The notes under the pieces were generated by a model, which saw only the letters and a list, made by a program, of their open reading frames with translations, was not told the origin of the DNA and did not search any database. DNA of 64,000 nt from Dichomitus squalens LYAD-421 SS1 (lineage: Eukaryota; Basidiomycota; Agaricomycetes; Polyporales; Polyporaceae): assembly GCF_000275845.1 (NCBI RefSeq), contig NW_006766889.1, positions 972,939 through 1,036,938 of the forward strand. The letters are read 5' to 3'. A program made the translations under genes and the position numbers. Of the stretch, positions 1 through 12,996 are shown piece after piece. Within the stretch, counting starts at the first letter, position 1. Each line of letters opens with the position of its first letter.

Positions 1-935
<935 letters not shown>

Positions 936-1185
936 GTCGGAGGTCGTGAGTCGTGGACGTAAAGGAGAACACTCAAGCTGCTCAGAAACAGTGACGTCCG
1001 GCCCAGCGGCAGTTAGGACTCGACAAACGCCCAAGCGCGCACGGATACCGGTTCAGTCATTTTCCCACGCCTGCGAGTATGTAGCCCTCGGGCTCGGAGG
1101 CGGTCTCAGCAGCTAACTATGGTCATGATTCTGGAAGGTATGAATACAGAGCAACTTTTCCCTACGTATCATGCTAAGCGACTTC

Positions 1186-4100
1186 TTAAGCAGACATTAA
1201 ACCAATACAGCGACCAACAGCTTCCTCCACCATCGTGGAGTTGGCGGATGACCTGTCGAATAGATAGAATGAAACGGAAAGCAGTATAGAGTGAAGAAAC
1301 ACCCACCATTCTGTCTCAAGAAGTATCTCTTCTACTTCATCCGTTTGGATCCCCGTCTCTTTGCTCGATAGCACGGTGTACAAGTACTCCGCGGTATCTG
1401 CTCTCACCTTCACCGTCTAATCAGCATTCCGTGCATCGCAATGCAATGGATGATGCTTACTCGTGGATATTGGTGTCCGAGGTAAGTCGAAAGCTGTGGT
1501 ATACAATCTTTCTGTAGCTCAGGGATCGGGATGAGATTGATGAGACTGCGATTCGGTAGTCAGGGTTTGTTCCCAAGACGGTCTACTGTTCCGCTCACCA
1601 TCTCATCGACACATTGATACGCTGGGGGTTCTTTAGCTTGGAGGCATTCTTGGTTACAAGCGACAGGAGTGAGCGTAGCCTGCGCGTGCCACAATTAAGC
1701 TGCTGCCGTCCTCCGAGTAGCTGGTCCACGTACGTCGTCAATCCTCTCGGGTCTTGCGGCAATCTCTCGAATACATCGGCTTCCAGGAGTACGTTGAGCG
1801 TTTGCAGCACTGGCACAACCACATTGTTTGAGCTGGCCTTCGTCAATGCTTGCCCCAGTAGATCCTGTGCAAGCCCTCGGAGATCATATCGGTCAGGCTC
1901 AGAAGCAGTTACAGGAATCTGCAGCGCCCAGGCGACCAATGCGGAGGTTACCGGCCGTTGCTACAAATAGTGTGTCAACATCCACCAGGGCAAGGTTTGC
2001 ATAGGGAAGTCGATGACGACACAACGCACCGTGCTATCCGTTTTCGTGCTCGCGCTTAGCACTATCCCCGCCAGAACCTGATCACGGTACCGCTCTATAT
2101 CCAGAAGCTGCACAGCCCGAGGGAATACCCAGCTGCCTACGTTCCATCCGACGGACTCCTGTTCGCTACGTCACGCCCATGAGTCTATTGTAGTATCCCA
2201 ACAAAAATTCACGACATTGCGTACCTGAGGAACAACTCTTTCATCCTCACGTCTCCCCGGAGTTTCCAGGGTGCCGGATTTGGAACTGCGGGAGGAGGCA
2301 ATAGCAGGAGTGTCAGGAAGTTCTCTCCTGCGATCTGCCTTACGTTGTCCAAGCGTTCCACCGCTTGCTTGAGGATTCCACCGACTGCGTCATGGTACTT
2401 CTCCGGGGGTAAGTAGCTTGCGAGGTCCGGCAGGGAACCTGCACGCGAGAATAGCGTTTGGACGAAAGAGGTAAGCCCCTTCACGCATGATATGCGGACC
2501 CATGAGCCGACATCGCCTCTCTCGTCGCTCGTGTAATCGGTCAGGCCATCCAGGAGTGCGTCCTCGAGTTCGTTCACAAGCTCCGGAGAGAGCTCTGTAT
2601 ATGGCTTAGTCGTTAGGAGGATGGCGCAATTGAGGATGCCGTACCCTCTTCCAGCTTCCCCGAAATGTTGTTGAGTATCAGGGGCATAGAGTCGAAGGCA
2701 TTTCGCCGGGCCTCGACGTTCGTACTACCACTTCCGCTCTATTGCAATATCTCAGCGCCGAACCAAGCGAAAGATCACCGAAGAGGAAGCATTCTTCACC
2801 TTTCGGTCTACCATTCGCAACAAGCACCTCACAGCGTCCTGGACTCCATGTGGGAAAGTCGCGTAATCCAGTACGCCCAGGACCCTGGCCAAACTCTGTT
2901 GCATGGGCGGGATCTTCCCCTCAAACTCCCTGATCAGTCTGTTCACTACCGCCGAGCAGTCCACAAGCCGGCTGACGGCCGCGAGCGCAGAAGCCGCTGC
3001 TTCCTGCACCGCAGCGCTCTTGTTCTTCAGTCCGGAATCTACGACCTGACGCCAATGCGGTACTGTGGCCTGCGCGTGCTGCGTCTCGGCGAAGGAGATA
3101 CCGGAGGCGATGAGATTACAGGCTGCGGCAGCGATGAGCTCTTGGCGGCTAGATTGAATTGTGGTTAGGGGTACTGTGGATAAGGCTGTGAAGATCTAGG
3201 GCGACCGGGCCATCATTGAGCGGTCCCGGATGTAAGTCAGGAGGAATGTACGGACCTTGCGACGCTCCGGCTCAAGCTGCTCATGTTGCGGAGAGTTACG
3301 GAAGGCCAATGCAAATTCTGTCAGCGCAAGCAACCCGCCATGGACATCGGCGTCGTCTGGAATCGTCAGCAGCTGAGCCTGCGGAGCGACCTTCAGCTGG
3401 GAATGCACAAGGTGGCCGGAATCCGTGTGGGACGTACAGCACGCTTTGCAGCCTCGGGACCTAGAGCTGCGAGGTCGAGTTCGCAGATGTATCGAAGGGA
3501 TTGTGCACCGATCTCCCTCATCGCAGGGTCCCAGTGCCTCAGGGTTACATTAAGAAGATGGTCAATGAGACAGCCACGGTATTCTTCGTGCCTACAGGTC
3601 TTCAGCTACAGCTGTGATACAACGAGGTGATGCGACTCACTCGGCAACCTCAGGTGCAGCTACAGTGAACGCATTTCTGCGGACGCCTACGGCATAGAAG
3701 TCCGTTTTGCGTAATACATCGATTCCGTGGGGGAACAGGTTCTACTCTCCGATATCATCAATCGTTGCTAAGGTCCGCAGGACAATGAACACATACCGTG
3801 CGGCCAACGAATTCTTGGTACGCAGCACTAGCCGCCCTCCGAATAGGTATCTCTCGGTCAAAGCATGACACGGTGACCAAAATCCTTGCAAGCTCCAATG
3901 CATGAGGCCGCAGCCCATCCACGCCCTGCGCGCGTGCGAGCGACCAGAGCACATAGGAGGCCGCGTCGCGCACATTCGATCCGATCGAATGCGCACCTTT
4001 CCGAATATCGAATAGCAGCGCCTGCACACCGTCAGCGTAGGTACCACCGCGAAGGGCAAGAGGCAGGGAAGACCTTGTACAGCCACTGCACTAGCTCCGA

Positions 4101-5664
4101 GAGACGTTCGTCGGGGATCAGCGCGCGGCGTGTCATTTCGGCGCAGGCGAGGCAGGCTCCATGCCATGTTGCTTCTGCGATGCTGGGAAGGTCGTATATG
4201 CTGGCGATACCGGCGGAGTGGAGCGAAAACAGGTGGAGGACTTGATCTAACACTTGCTCCGCGAAATCGGTGGGAAGGCGTTCGGATACCCGTGCGACGC
4301 CTTTGGCCGCGGAGTATCGGACAACGGTGTCCTTGTCGCGGAGTGCCTTGAAGAGGTCTTCGAGCACTGACTCGATCTCTTCCGGTACGTCGAAATAGTC
4401 ATCGTTCGCGACAGCTTCTGCTCCGAAACCGCCTTCCATCGCCAGTGCGCGCCCTTGACAAACCACGTTTCACATCAAGCCTGCGGATGTGATTGAGCGC
4501 CACACGCACCTTTAGCACGCAGCCGGCGTGTTCTTGCAGGGAGCAGGCGTATGACAACCCTTGCAATTAGCTTAATGCGAAGCTGACGGATGAGAGTGTT
4601 CCCCATGAGACTTGTGTTGCCTTGCAGCGTGGACGCAGCTTGCAGGAACTTCTCCTTGCATGTCTGCACCTGGTCAGTCGAACCTAGCTTTGCGACTTCA
4701 CATAGGACGCGGAGTAGTCCAATCACCTGCAATGCACTGAGAAAACAGTAAGATCGGGTGAGGCAGCACGTAGACGTACAGGGAAGGGGTCCACGACGCT
4801 CCCAACGGTCTCGATCGACCACGACAGGAAGTCAGGGAACTTGGACGCAGTATCTTTCCTATGTGCGGTGAGAAAGCGCCTCATTTGAGAAGTACACTTG
4901 GTACCTCATGTAGAACTTGGAGAGCAGGAGTGCTGCAGCCTCACGATCGAGACCTGCCTTGGCCAGGAAAGACTTGCCTACGGCCTCTACCCTCACCGCG
5001 GTCTTACCTTCACTTCCGGCCTCGTCAAATTGCTCCAGGTCAAATGGTATCATGCAGACCAATGACAGCCACAGAAGTAGGATGTAACGAAAAGACCAGC
5101 TGTAGTTTTGGTCCACGATGTCTTCTGCATTAGTCATGCAGTCCAGAGCTATTGTGAGATCCGCTATCTCGTGCGGGAAGAACTTCGCTGACATGAGAAT
5201 GAGTGAAATGCAGTCCTGTCAGACCGTGAAGACGCCTCACTGATTGTCTTGTATCCGCGAAACTTGACAAAAAGGTACGGCAGCCCGGAGAAAATTTGAA
5301 GCCTCAGGAAGGAAGCTGTCTTGACTTCTCCGCTCGCAAACCGCTTGGCGTGGGCTTTGAACTTCTCTACGACCGGGAGGACAAGAGATTCGAGGTATGG
5401 ATCCCACAGGTAGGATTGTTCTTGGTAAGAATCGAACTGGCCAGATGTGAGTTCTCCCTGCTTTGGCTGCTATGAGAGACCAAGTCTACCAACAATCAAG
5501 TTAATTTTCTTGTAGACATTCCATTCTGCGCTTCCCTGCTCCTGGGAAGGCTCAGTGTAGATGTCCAGTGCCAGAATCTGGTCTCGGAGCGCAATGAACT
5601 CATCCTTGTTCTCGAACCTGGCGTAGGCCCTGAAGTCGGATCCGGGGTCTACTGTTGTGTCCAT
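1186..5664 (-). CDS. TBCD: Tubulin-folding cofactor D (beta-tubulin chaperone)
   Basis: Cofactor D binds and stabilises beta-tubulin during folding and helps assemble the alpha/beta dimer in the cytosol. Diagnostic blocks are seen in order on the minus strand. Near 5430-5250 are YLWDPYLESLVLPVVEKFKA and LRLQIFSGLPYLFVKFRGYK. Near 5100 is SWSFRYILLLWLSLVCMIPF, followed by DLEQFD. Near 2550 is LTDYTSDERGDVGSWVRISC. At the C-terminus are TAEYLYTVLSSKE and VEEILLETEW, then a last exon ending in GRCIGLMSA. The size fits the usual HEAT-rich protein of about 1,100 to 1,200 residues, split by many short introns. I chose the ATG at 5664 (MDTTVDPGSDFRAYARF); an in-frame ATG at 5718 is possible. The start lies about 130 bp from the hAT-like element upstream, so its promoter may include element sequence. 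No break was seen. Confidence 0.93.
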
Positions 5665-5797
5665 ACGGGGGGCTACAATGCGCTCCGCGCCGTCAGGGGT
5701 ATGACGTTGTGGCAACACCAGGAACTACTGTACATACTAGACGCCCATACATCACTTCTATGTAGAAGTCGGTCCTAATCAAGCAATCCCGCCCTCC

Positions 5798-5862
5798 GAG
5801 AACATCGAGACCGTTGAGTCCAGCGAGTCTGGCGGACTCCGCCGGACTCCGGGGATCACATG
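5798..5862 (+). repeat. Left inverted repeat of the hAT-like element
   Basis: It pairs in inverted orientation with 7061-7126. Inside it are short GC-rich sub-repeats built on GGCGGACTCC. It ends inward at GGGGATCACATGAT. Confidence 0.65.
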
Positions 5863-6247
5863 ATCTGGCCAAGCAAGGCACTAGCTGATTGCCGCTAGAT
5901 CCTCTGGCGCCTATTGCGAATTGCTCGTGCCAGCGCAAAGGTCGGCTTTACGGTGCATGTACTAAGTAGGTCTCGACTGAAGCTATCCTCCTGATGCAGG
6001 TCGAGAGCATAGAACCGAGCTAGAGAAAGATCAAGAATATAGGATAATACACCCCAGAACGCGAAGACGTTTTTATACTCGGATACAAAGAAGCCGCACC
6101 CCGGCTTTTTAGTACTTATAGTGTCGTGTCGTTTGCGGGACATATGAGACTTTGGCACGAACCCCGCCACTGGCGAATGTAAATCGGCTCAAAGAAACGG
6201 CTTCCGCCATTCTCGATTGGTAGTAGGTTATTGTACATTATATCTGT

Positions 6248-6830
6248 CTAGTGCGATTGGTGAGCCCTCATCCAGTCTACATCACAAAACAATATGCTTG
6301 TTACTTCAGGCCGTGTTTCCGACACCTGCTCAGCTGCCTTGGAGACAAAGGACTGGTCATGGGATACAACGTGCGCTGTGCTGTTGTCTTTTATAACCGC
6401 CTCCACCTTCGAAAGTGCCTCTGTCGTCAGGTAGTCGAGATGGTGAGTCGCCTCATCTAAGACAAGGAGGTGGGGAGATGATTCGAATGTCGCCAAAGCA
6501 TACACGACTCGGACGCAAACCATCTGGCTCCCGCTAAGGGAGCGCAAGGGCTGGAGAGCATTGGCTCTGATCCTGTACTTGCCCAGGTGCGCACGACATG
6601 CTTGCTCCATGCACTCCAGATTCCTCTCCCTTATGAAGGAGAGAGCAGAGCAGAGATCTCAGCAGGGTACTGGTGGAGCTCGTTGACATGATACTGCGTG
6701 AAGTAGCCAATCTTTGCGGCAGGGTGTCAGGTGATCTTCCCTCTGGTGGGTGATAGCGCTCTATAGCTCTCCGATGAGGGCCTCTACGAACATCGTCTTC
6801 TCACTACGATTTGTCCTCATGCAAGGTGGT
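6248..6830 (-). pseudogene. Decayed ABCF-type ATP-binding cassette fragment
   Basis: The minus strand encodes part of one ABC ATPase domain of the soluble ABCF class (translation-associated, GCN20/Arb1/New1-like). In order: a damaged Walker A stretch (NRSEKT followed by MFVEALIGEL) that runs into a stop; a piece in a shifted frame that would match a PAAKIGYFTQYHVNEL-type segment; then an open stretch with the signature as LSGSQ instead of LSGGQ, a Walker B-like LLVLDEATHHLDYLTTEAL, and a switch-like VSHDQSFV. A stop, a frame change and the altered Walker A and signature show it is not functional. The rest of the gene (first ATPase, linker, ends) is absent. It lies wholly inside the hAT-like element, which suggests capture. 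Which ABCF subfamily it came from is uncertain. Confidence 0.75.
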
Positions 6831-7060
6831 GTCAATGAATCAGCTGCGTCGCGAAAACCTCAATACCCCAGACTTGCGGGAGCGACCTTCAGGTAACCAT
6901 GCATGGAAATCGAAGATATCATAAGAATAGACTTCTACGCTATGCGATATGATATAATATGTATGGACAGCCAATAGGCGGGGGGCGAGACGTAAATTAC
7001 CGAGATGGAGTGATGGCACAGGTCTAGGTGTCTGGGCGCCAAGGGTGCTTCCCGAGAACG

Positions 7061-7126
7061 TCATGTGATCCCCGGAGTCCGCCAGACTCCGGCAGACTCG
7101 CCGGACTCAACAGTCTCGATATTTTG
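7061..7126 (-). repeat. Right inverted repeat of the hAT-like element
   Basis: It begins TCATGTGATCCCCGG and ends CTCAACAGTCTCGATATTTTG. It is the reverse-complement partner of 5798-5862, with some substitutions and small indels. Confidence 0.65.
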
Positions 7127-7140
7127 CGCCCTCCACAATA

Positions 7141-7318
7141 CAGCCGGTTTCAGCTCGCTTGTCGTGAGAGCGCCGCGCCGCGTCTCGCGCATTTGCCTGT
7201 TTTCCCCTCCTAAGCGCCCCCAAAGGAACTTCGGACGACCATATCTCTTCGACAGCTCAATCTAAGCACTTCATTCTTGCGTATTCTGGCTCAGGATTAC
7301 GACGCGCAGGGAACGGTA
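7141..7318 (+). repeat. Left terminal inverted repeat, mariner-like element
   Basis: It pairs with 8055-8232. Differences are limited to a few single bases, for example near GACCATATCTCTTCG against GACGATATCTCCTCG. Confidence 0.8.
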
Positions 7319-8054
7319 CTGGTTTCAAGTTAGCAACTCGTCCAACGGGCGATTCACCTGCTTTCAGTCGATTTCATGCCGTCTCCTGCATCCATCGCAC
7401 ATATGTCCTTAACATCACATGGAGACACCTGGAGGGCTCACTGGAAGCCGTTGGCGGATGTCACGGAGGGCATATGGTGCAGAAGAGGTCCATGATGTAC
7501 GTTTTCTCCATTCTGCGAAGGGTCTGGCGCATGCCTACTATACCACTCTGTCGTATATCATCAAACCCAACACATCTTTGCTACGAATCATGTCACATAT
7601 GTCCACTGTAAGCCTACAAACCCATGTAATTGTGCTGGTTGCCAATTGTAGTGTTCTACAAGCTCTCCTTTGCAGCTCCAATCTACCCACCTCGTCTGTT
7701 CCTCCCTCCTACTCAACAGTGACTACATGGCCCCTAATGCCTTGCAAGACCACAGAGATTATGGAGGTGCAGATTACTCACAAAGTCATGGTGTCTGGTG
7801 CTCCCCGACGAGGACTTTGAGCTGGCCCAAGAGGGCTGCCACCCGAGCCCACCCTATGGTGGACGTGATTGTCGCTGGACACTCCGCCTTTTGACACAGA
7901 GCCCTCGGTAGCGTCTTGTCTTCACCATTCCGACAATTTACGGGAGAGTATGCCATACCATTCAGCCAACAACGCTGTCCGAGTCGAGTAGGGAGCTGGA
8001 AGAGCGGGAATGCCCAGAAGTTGGTGACGTCGAGTTGGCGCAATTTCAATACAA

Positions 8055-8232
8055 TACCGTGCCCTGCGCGTCGTAATCCTGAGCCAGAATACGCAAGAAT
8101 GAAGTGGTTACATTGAGCTGTCGAGGAGATATCGTCGTCCGAAGTTCCTTTGGGGGCGCTTAGGAGGGGAAAACAGGCAAATGCGCGAGACGCGGCGCGG
8201 CGCTCTCACGACAAGCGAGCTGAAACCGGCTG
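8055..8232 (-). repeat. Right terminal inverted repeat, mariner-like element
   Basis: Reverse complement of the left arm. The outer end is followed by TA and then GCGCC. Confidence 0.8.
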
Positions 8233-8282
8233 TAGCGCCAGAACGGCACCGCACCATGGGCGTTCCGTGATCGTCGACGCAT

Positions 8283-11200
8283 ATGTACACCCTGATCGAC
8301 GTCGATCAAGTACATTCTTCTACACAACGCACGCAGAACCTTGGACGGTCCGCTGGTCGCCCGTCCGCCTCCCCCGGACATCCTCGAACACCCGTACCCT
8401 TCATGGACACCACGCACCCGTCGTCTCGCACATCTGGCGTTCCATCGTCGTCCGAACAGGTCGTGAAGCAGGATGACGTCCATAAGCGGCGCCGAAGATT
8501 CATCGGACCTATGCCAGCCACCGTACTGGAAGCAGAGCCACAGCGCCCACGAAGGCAAAAACACAAGCGTTCGTTGTTGAGGAGAGAACGCGGCGGCGAA
8601 GACAGTAGCTCCAGCTCGGACGATGACGACTCCAGCAGTCTGTCCGACGTCATCCGCAGACACGCACTCGAATTCTTCCTCCGACACGGCGGCGAGCGCG
8701 ACAGCTGGGGCGAAAGCCAGCAGAAGAGCGTGCGGAAGGAGATGCGGAAGCGGTGGCAGCAGAGCGACTGGGGGCGAGCGCGCAGACAGCAGATGCAGGT
8801 GGGTAACTCGAAGAAGTGGATAGGCAGCTCCTTTGATATTGGCGTGTTCCTGGGCGTGGACATCATGGACGAGAGGCTCCCGTCCCCGCCTTCGCAAGCC
8901 GACGCGTCAGGTGCTTCGGCGTCCGCGCCCCCAGCCCCCGCATTTAGCATCTACCCAACTACGTCTGCAGCAGAAACGTTTGTGACGGCCCCGTCTCACA
9001 CCGAGGATGGCCCCACCGGGTCACCCTCCTTGTCCCATAAAGCTTCCCACGAACGAGATTCGTCGAAAGTGAGCATGGATTCTACGGCGGCTCTGGTCCC
9101 GTCTTCCAGCTACCTGACCCCCGACACGTCTACTACTTACTTTGCCCAGGCGGAGCAGAGTAGTGGCTTGGCTGGACTCCCAGCACAGACACAAGCGAAT
9201 AGGACCCCTCGCTCGCCCTCCATCCTTGCCCCCGACGTGGGCAAGGGAAAGGCGAAAGAGAAAGGGAAGGATGTGCACGTGCATTATGAAGAGATACCTG
9301 CGCCACCCTCTGAAGTCCTTGCGCGCACGGGGAGTGCTGTGAATGTGACAAGCGCAGGCGCTGTAGAACAGACTACCATCGAGGCGCGCACGAATTGGGG
9401 AAATATTATCATGCGGGGTAAGTGTCACATATTCACTGCTGGGTAATACATGGCTCATAGAGGGACTAGACCGCATGTTAGTCAGGGTATCTTATACGGA
9501 GCATAGCGTCCCAGCGACCTTCGACGAAAGACAAAACCGGGTCACGAGGCAACTCGAGAATGAAGGCTGGGTTGAATATATGGTGGCGTGGCGGAAAGAT
9601 CGGCTAGAGTTATATACAGATCATGTAAGTGCAGCTCGCATAGCTCACCGTAACGTATTGACTTCGTACTGTAGCATACGTTCGGAAAGGCATGGTTCAC
9701 TGACTCAAAACGATTGGCCTACGTTGCCCCCCTCGGTTCTTCATCTACTAGCCTGTCGCTCTACTCCTACGTTGACATGTCCTTCTGCATAACCTGTCCT
9801 CCGACGCCTTTGGTCCCGGACTCAAAGCGGGTCAGATACCTCCACGCCGGAAGAGGCACTCACATCTTCGTATTCAAGCCAAAGTCTCGTTCACGCGCAG
9901 TCGACTGGATTTGGCATCTCTGGTACGGCGGCTCTTGGATCACTATGCATTGAGCGAGCATGTTGACAATCTTACGACTAGGCGGCAGAAGGGCGGTCAA
10001 CTACCCCCATTCATCGAAGTCCGCAGTCCCGCATTGGATACGCGTATGAGAGTTGACGTCCCCGGCTTTGACACCGCCGACCTCGACGCTGCATACAATG
10101 TCTTCCAGAAAGACAACGTCATACGCCTCTGTCAGAAGTATCTCCGCATTGCGCCCGAGTACCGGGCCCTGTTGGAGCGCGGACTCGCGGAGGGTGCGAC
10201 CTTCGAGCTCGCGTGGCGGCTCAACACCGATCTCGATTGGGTATGGCAGGAGATCGACGTACGGGGGAAAGCACGGCGGTGGGCCGTGCTCTCGGGTCTC
10301 GCCCTCAAGCAGGGAGAGCAGCCCGCGCATCTCGAGTTCCGCCTCAAGCAGCACTACCCGACCCGGCTGCACATGAAGGATGGGACACGTTTGGACGAGC
10401 CTGTGGCGATCGAGGGATATCTCGACCGCATCCGACCGAATTCGCAGTTGAAGCAGTCCCTGTACCTCGTCACGCACGATGGGTATCTCTTCTCCCTCAC
10501 ACCTGCGCATGCACATCCCCCTCAGCCTCCTGGGGCTCCAGGGATGCCATCGTCTACGCCAGAGGGCACGCTGTATTCGCTCAGCTCTCCCGGTTCGGTG
10601 GACACACGCCGGAAAGCGGATGTACGCCGCGGAAGGCTGCAGATCCTGGAGGCGACGGGTGCATTCGATCTGCGGAGCATCGTCGCCGTGCGGCGCGCAT
10701 TCCAGATGGTTCCTCAGGCCAGGGAGCAGGGGACTGTGCCTCAGAATACGGACTGGGAAGACACCGAGGTGTTTTGGGAGCAGGTCGATCGGAGCGAGAG
10801 CGATGACGAAGACGATGGTGGGGAATCAGGCGTGTCGAAGTCTAAAGACAAGTCTCGCTTGCGGATGCGACGATCGTTCGAGCTTGTGCTTGTGTCAGGA
10901 CGGGTCCTGCGATTCGAGGTATGTCTGCGGTTTGCGCCTCTCTATGCAGTCTACCGCGGGCTGACAGCGTTTATTGGGCCGGTGTCCACGTAGGCGTACT
11001 CATGTGCAACCGCACTAGAATGGATCGTGCGTCTCCGACAGCTGGTGTCCTACTGGAAGAAGCGCCACCAGGTGGATGCGCGGTTGGAGATGAACATTGC
11101 GCACGTCAGTACGGGCCGCGAGCGCATTACGCCGCAGCGGCCGCGTGAGGACCACCCACACTCCGCCGGGCACGACACGCCGCCTGAGCCGCTACCAAAC

Positions 11201-11859
11201 CATGAGGCGGCCCTCCCGGAACTAACGTTCTTCTACAACTGGTGCGTCCTGGACGGCTGCCGCGCGATCTTGAAGTGCGGGCGGCTGCACGGGCGGAAGG
11301 GATGGTGGGGCCAGTACAAGTGCGTTCCTCGCCCTCCTTGAGGCTTCTGTTTCTAGCGGGAGCAATACCGTTCTGACAACCGCCGTGCAGACACATTCAA
11401 CTCGTGCTACTATCCGGCCACCTCGTGCAGTTCGAGATCTCCCACAAGAGCTCCTTGCACCACCGCAGGGACAAGGTTATCAACCTCCTCGACGCATACG
11501 TGTGCTCTGGGTACTTCGCCGCGCAGTACCTACCGGAGGGCCAGTACGACGCGAACAAGCCCCCGGTCGCGCGGCGATACCAAGATGGGCTGGAGACGGA
11601 TGATGTGGAAGAGGACACGCTGTTCATCGTCTGGTACCGGAACGTCCGCGGGCAAGCGGAGGGGGTCCGGAGGAACAATGCCGCGGCAGACGTCCCTCCG
11701 CTGAAGACGAAGAGGAAGGCGGGGGTATTCCGGACGAGGAGCAAGCTGGAGCGGGATGCGTGGGTTTGGGCGATCAATGTGGAGATTGAGAAGGTCGCGC
11801 GGGCGTCGAGGGAGAGAGAGGAGGCGGTCAGGCAGGCGGGCCGGCTGCTCAATGGCTAA
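8283..11859 (+). CDS. Spo71/Mug56-like PH-domain protein (sporulation membrane family)
   Basis: The six-exon model (8283-9417, 9470-9624, 9675-9922, 9982-10918, 10994-11319, 11391-11859) gives 1,089 residues with all junctions in frame. The N-terminal third is Ser/Pro-rich but includes a conserved-looking block, VRKEMRKRWQQSDWGRARRQ followed by SKKWIGSSFDIGVFLGVDI, which I take as the Spo7_2_N-type region. The middle holds a first PH-like fold (VEYMVAWRKDRLELYTDH to FKPKSRSRAVDWIWHLW). The C-terminal part has a split second PH domain (YLVTHDGYLFSLTP to SRSKLERDAWVWAINVEI-like end). In yeasts the family acts at the prospore membrane during sporulation. In a mushroom-forming fungus a role in basidiospore formation or lipid transport is only an inference. 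The start may be 8283 or 8403 (MDTTHPSS). The transposon end lies 50 bp upstream. Confidence 0.75.
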
Positions 11860-12129
11860 GGCAGATACCCGTGGGGTTCTTTTGCCTGCTTCTTCATAAC
11901 GGATCTAGTTGCTCCTTGCATTCTCGGACTAGTCGCTTTCTCGGATTTGGAGCGTTCGTTGTTGCTTCATGACTTTACCTCGCTTCATATACCCGCAATA
12001 CCCATCTGATCATCGGTCACCATGAAAAGTCTGTGTAGTCTGAGTAGTATGGCTGAATAATGTACGTGTAAACCGACAGCGTTGGAATAAAATTCGACTA
12101 TGCAGTTTGGAATGGAAGCAATGCATCGA

Positions 12130-12782
12130 TCATTGCTGCTTTGGTCGTTTTGCTGCGAATACGAAGGGACCCCTTAGCGAAGTACCACGATTCAAAGCGA
12201 CTCCTGACACACCTCCATACTTGCTCCGCGCAGTCACCCTGCCTACAACACCGCTGAAGTCAAGCGTCCCACGAACGACCTTGTAGCTGCGTGTCACACG
12301 CCGTAAGTACATGGAACGTATGCGCACGATACTTGTGTCACGCACCGGACACCAGGAAGATCCTGCGTACGTCCACCGCGGATAAGGACCACACTGTGGT
12401 CCTGCAGGTTGTGGCCCTCTCCTGGGACGTAGGCCTGCACGGTCTTGCCCGTGGAGAGCTTCACCTTCGCGACCTTCCGCTTGGCTGAGTTGGGCTTCTT
12501 CGGCTTTGCAATGACAACCTGGCTGACAACGCCCTTCTTGTGCGTGTTGCCCTCCAGGAGCGGTGACTTGGATTGTTTAACCCGCTTCTTGGGCTTTCGG
12601 CGTGTGGCCTGGTTCAGAGTGGCAGCAGGGGGAAGCGTCGGATGGAAAGCACGAGAGAAAGCGAAGGGAAGAACGGTGCGAGCGAGACCAGGTGCGGCTG
12701 CCCTGTGCAGTTGAATGGAGGCCGACCATGGCCTCGCCATCTGGGCCGTCAGTCTAAGGGCGGAGAACATGGCGACCGACAT
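12130..12782 (-). CDS. MRPS12: Mitochondrial small-subunit ribosomal protein uS12m
   Basis: This is uS12, part of the decoding centre of the mitochondrial ribosome. An N-terminal basic, hydroxylated presequence ([20 protein letters not shown]) is followed by the S12 core: [20 protein letters not shown], the signature [40 protein letters not shown] and [12 protein letters not shown]. An intron then joins to [14 protein letters not shown] and TARSKYG. A last small intron yields the C-terminus AKRPKQQ, typical for the family. It is head-to-head with NSE2, their ATGs being 214 bp apart. No defects were seen. Confidence 0.95.
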
Positions 12783-12996
12783 GGTGAGCAGTCAGTGGAA
12801 GCCTTCGAAGCCGACACTGTGGCATGAGGCGCTTAAGGGACCATGCTAGGCGCTGGTGCAAATCGCGGTGGACCCTGCCCTGAAGCCGGGATACGCGCGG
12901 AGAGTCGCGCTTTGGCGACGCGTCTTGCTTCTCGTCGGCCATCGTGCGCGACAAACGCGATTGTTCTTGTTTGCAAGACCTTATAAGTCTCCAATT
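12783..12996. promoter_or_regulatory. Shared head-to-head promoter of uS12m and NSE2
   Basis: Only 214 bp separate the start codons of two divergently transcribed genes, so they must share control sequence. A TTATAAG stretch lies about 15 bp before the NSE2 ATG. Extent is inferred from gene positions only. Confidence 0.6.

Larger units (their letters stand above)
5798..7126. mobile_element. hAT-like terminal-inverted-repeat element carrying an ABCF gene fragment
   Basis: Imperfect inverted repeats of about 65 bp (5798-5862 and 7061-7126) face each other. Both contain ATCGAGAC, GTTGAGTCC and the inner GGGGATCACATGA. Just outside them lies a perfect 8-bp direct repeat, CGCCCTCC, at 5790-5797 and 7127-7134, read as a target-site duplication. 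Eight-base duplications are typical of hAT elements; the outermost bases (GAGAAC against CAAAAT) match only partly, so the superfamily is an inference. The interior is more AT-rich than flanking genes and holds an ABCF ATPase remnant. No transposase was recognised, so the copy is probably non-autonomous. Confidence 0.6.
7141..8232. mobile_element. Mariner-like non-autonomous element with 178-bp inverted repeats
   Basis: Nearly identical inverted repeats (7141-7318 and 8055-8232) begin CAGCCGGTTTCAGCTCGCTT at both outer ends. A TA dinucleotide flanks each side (7139-7140 and 8233-8234), as expected for Tc1/mariner-type insertion. Only a few mismatches separate the two arms, so the insertion looks recent. 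The interior of about 735 bp has short ORFs on both strands but none I recognise as a transposase. It starts 5 bp after the hAT-like element's right duplication and ends 50 bp before the ATG of the Spo71-like gene. Confidence 0.75.

Noticed and set aside
8160..8950. Minus-strand ORFs of 245 and 214 codons
   Set aside because: They are antisense to the GC-rich first exon of the Spo71-like gene and partly inside the mariner-like arm; no motifs.
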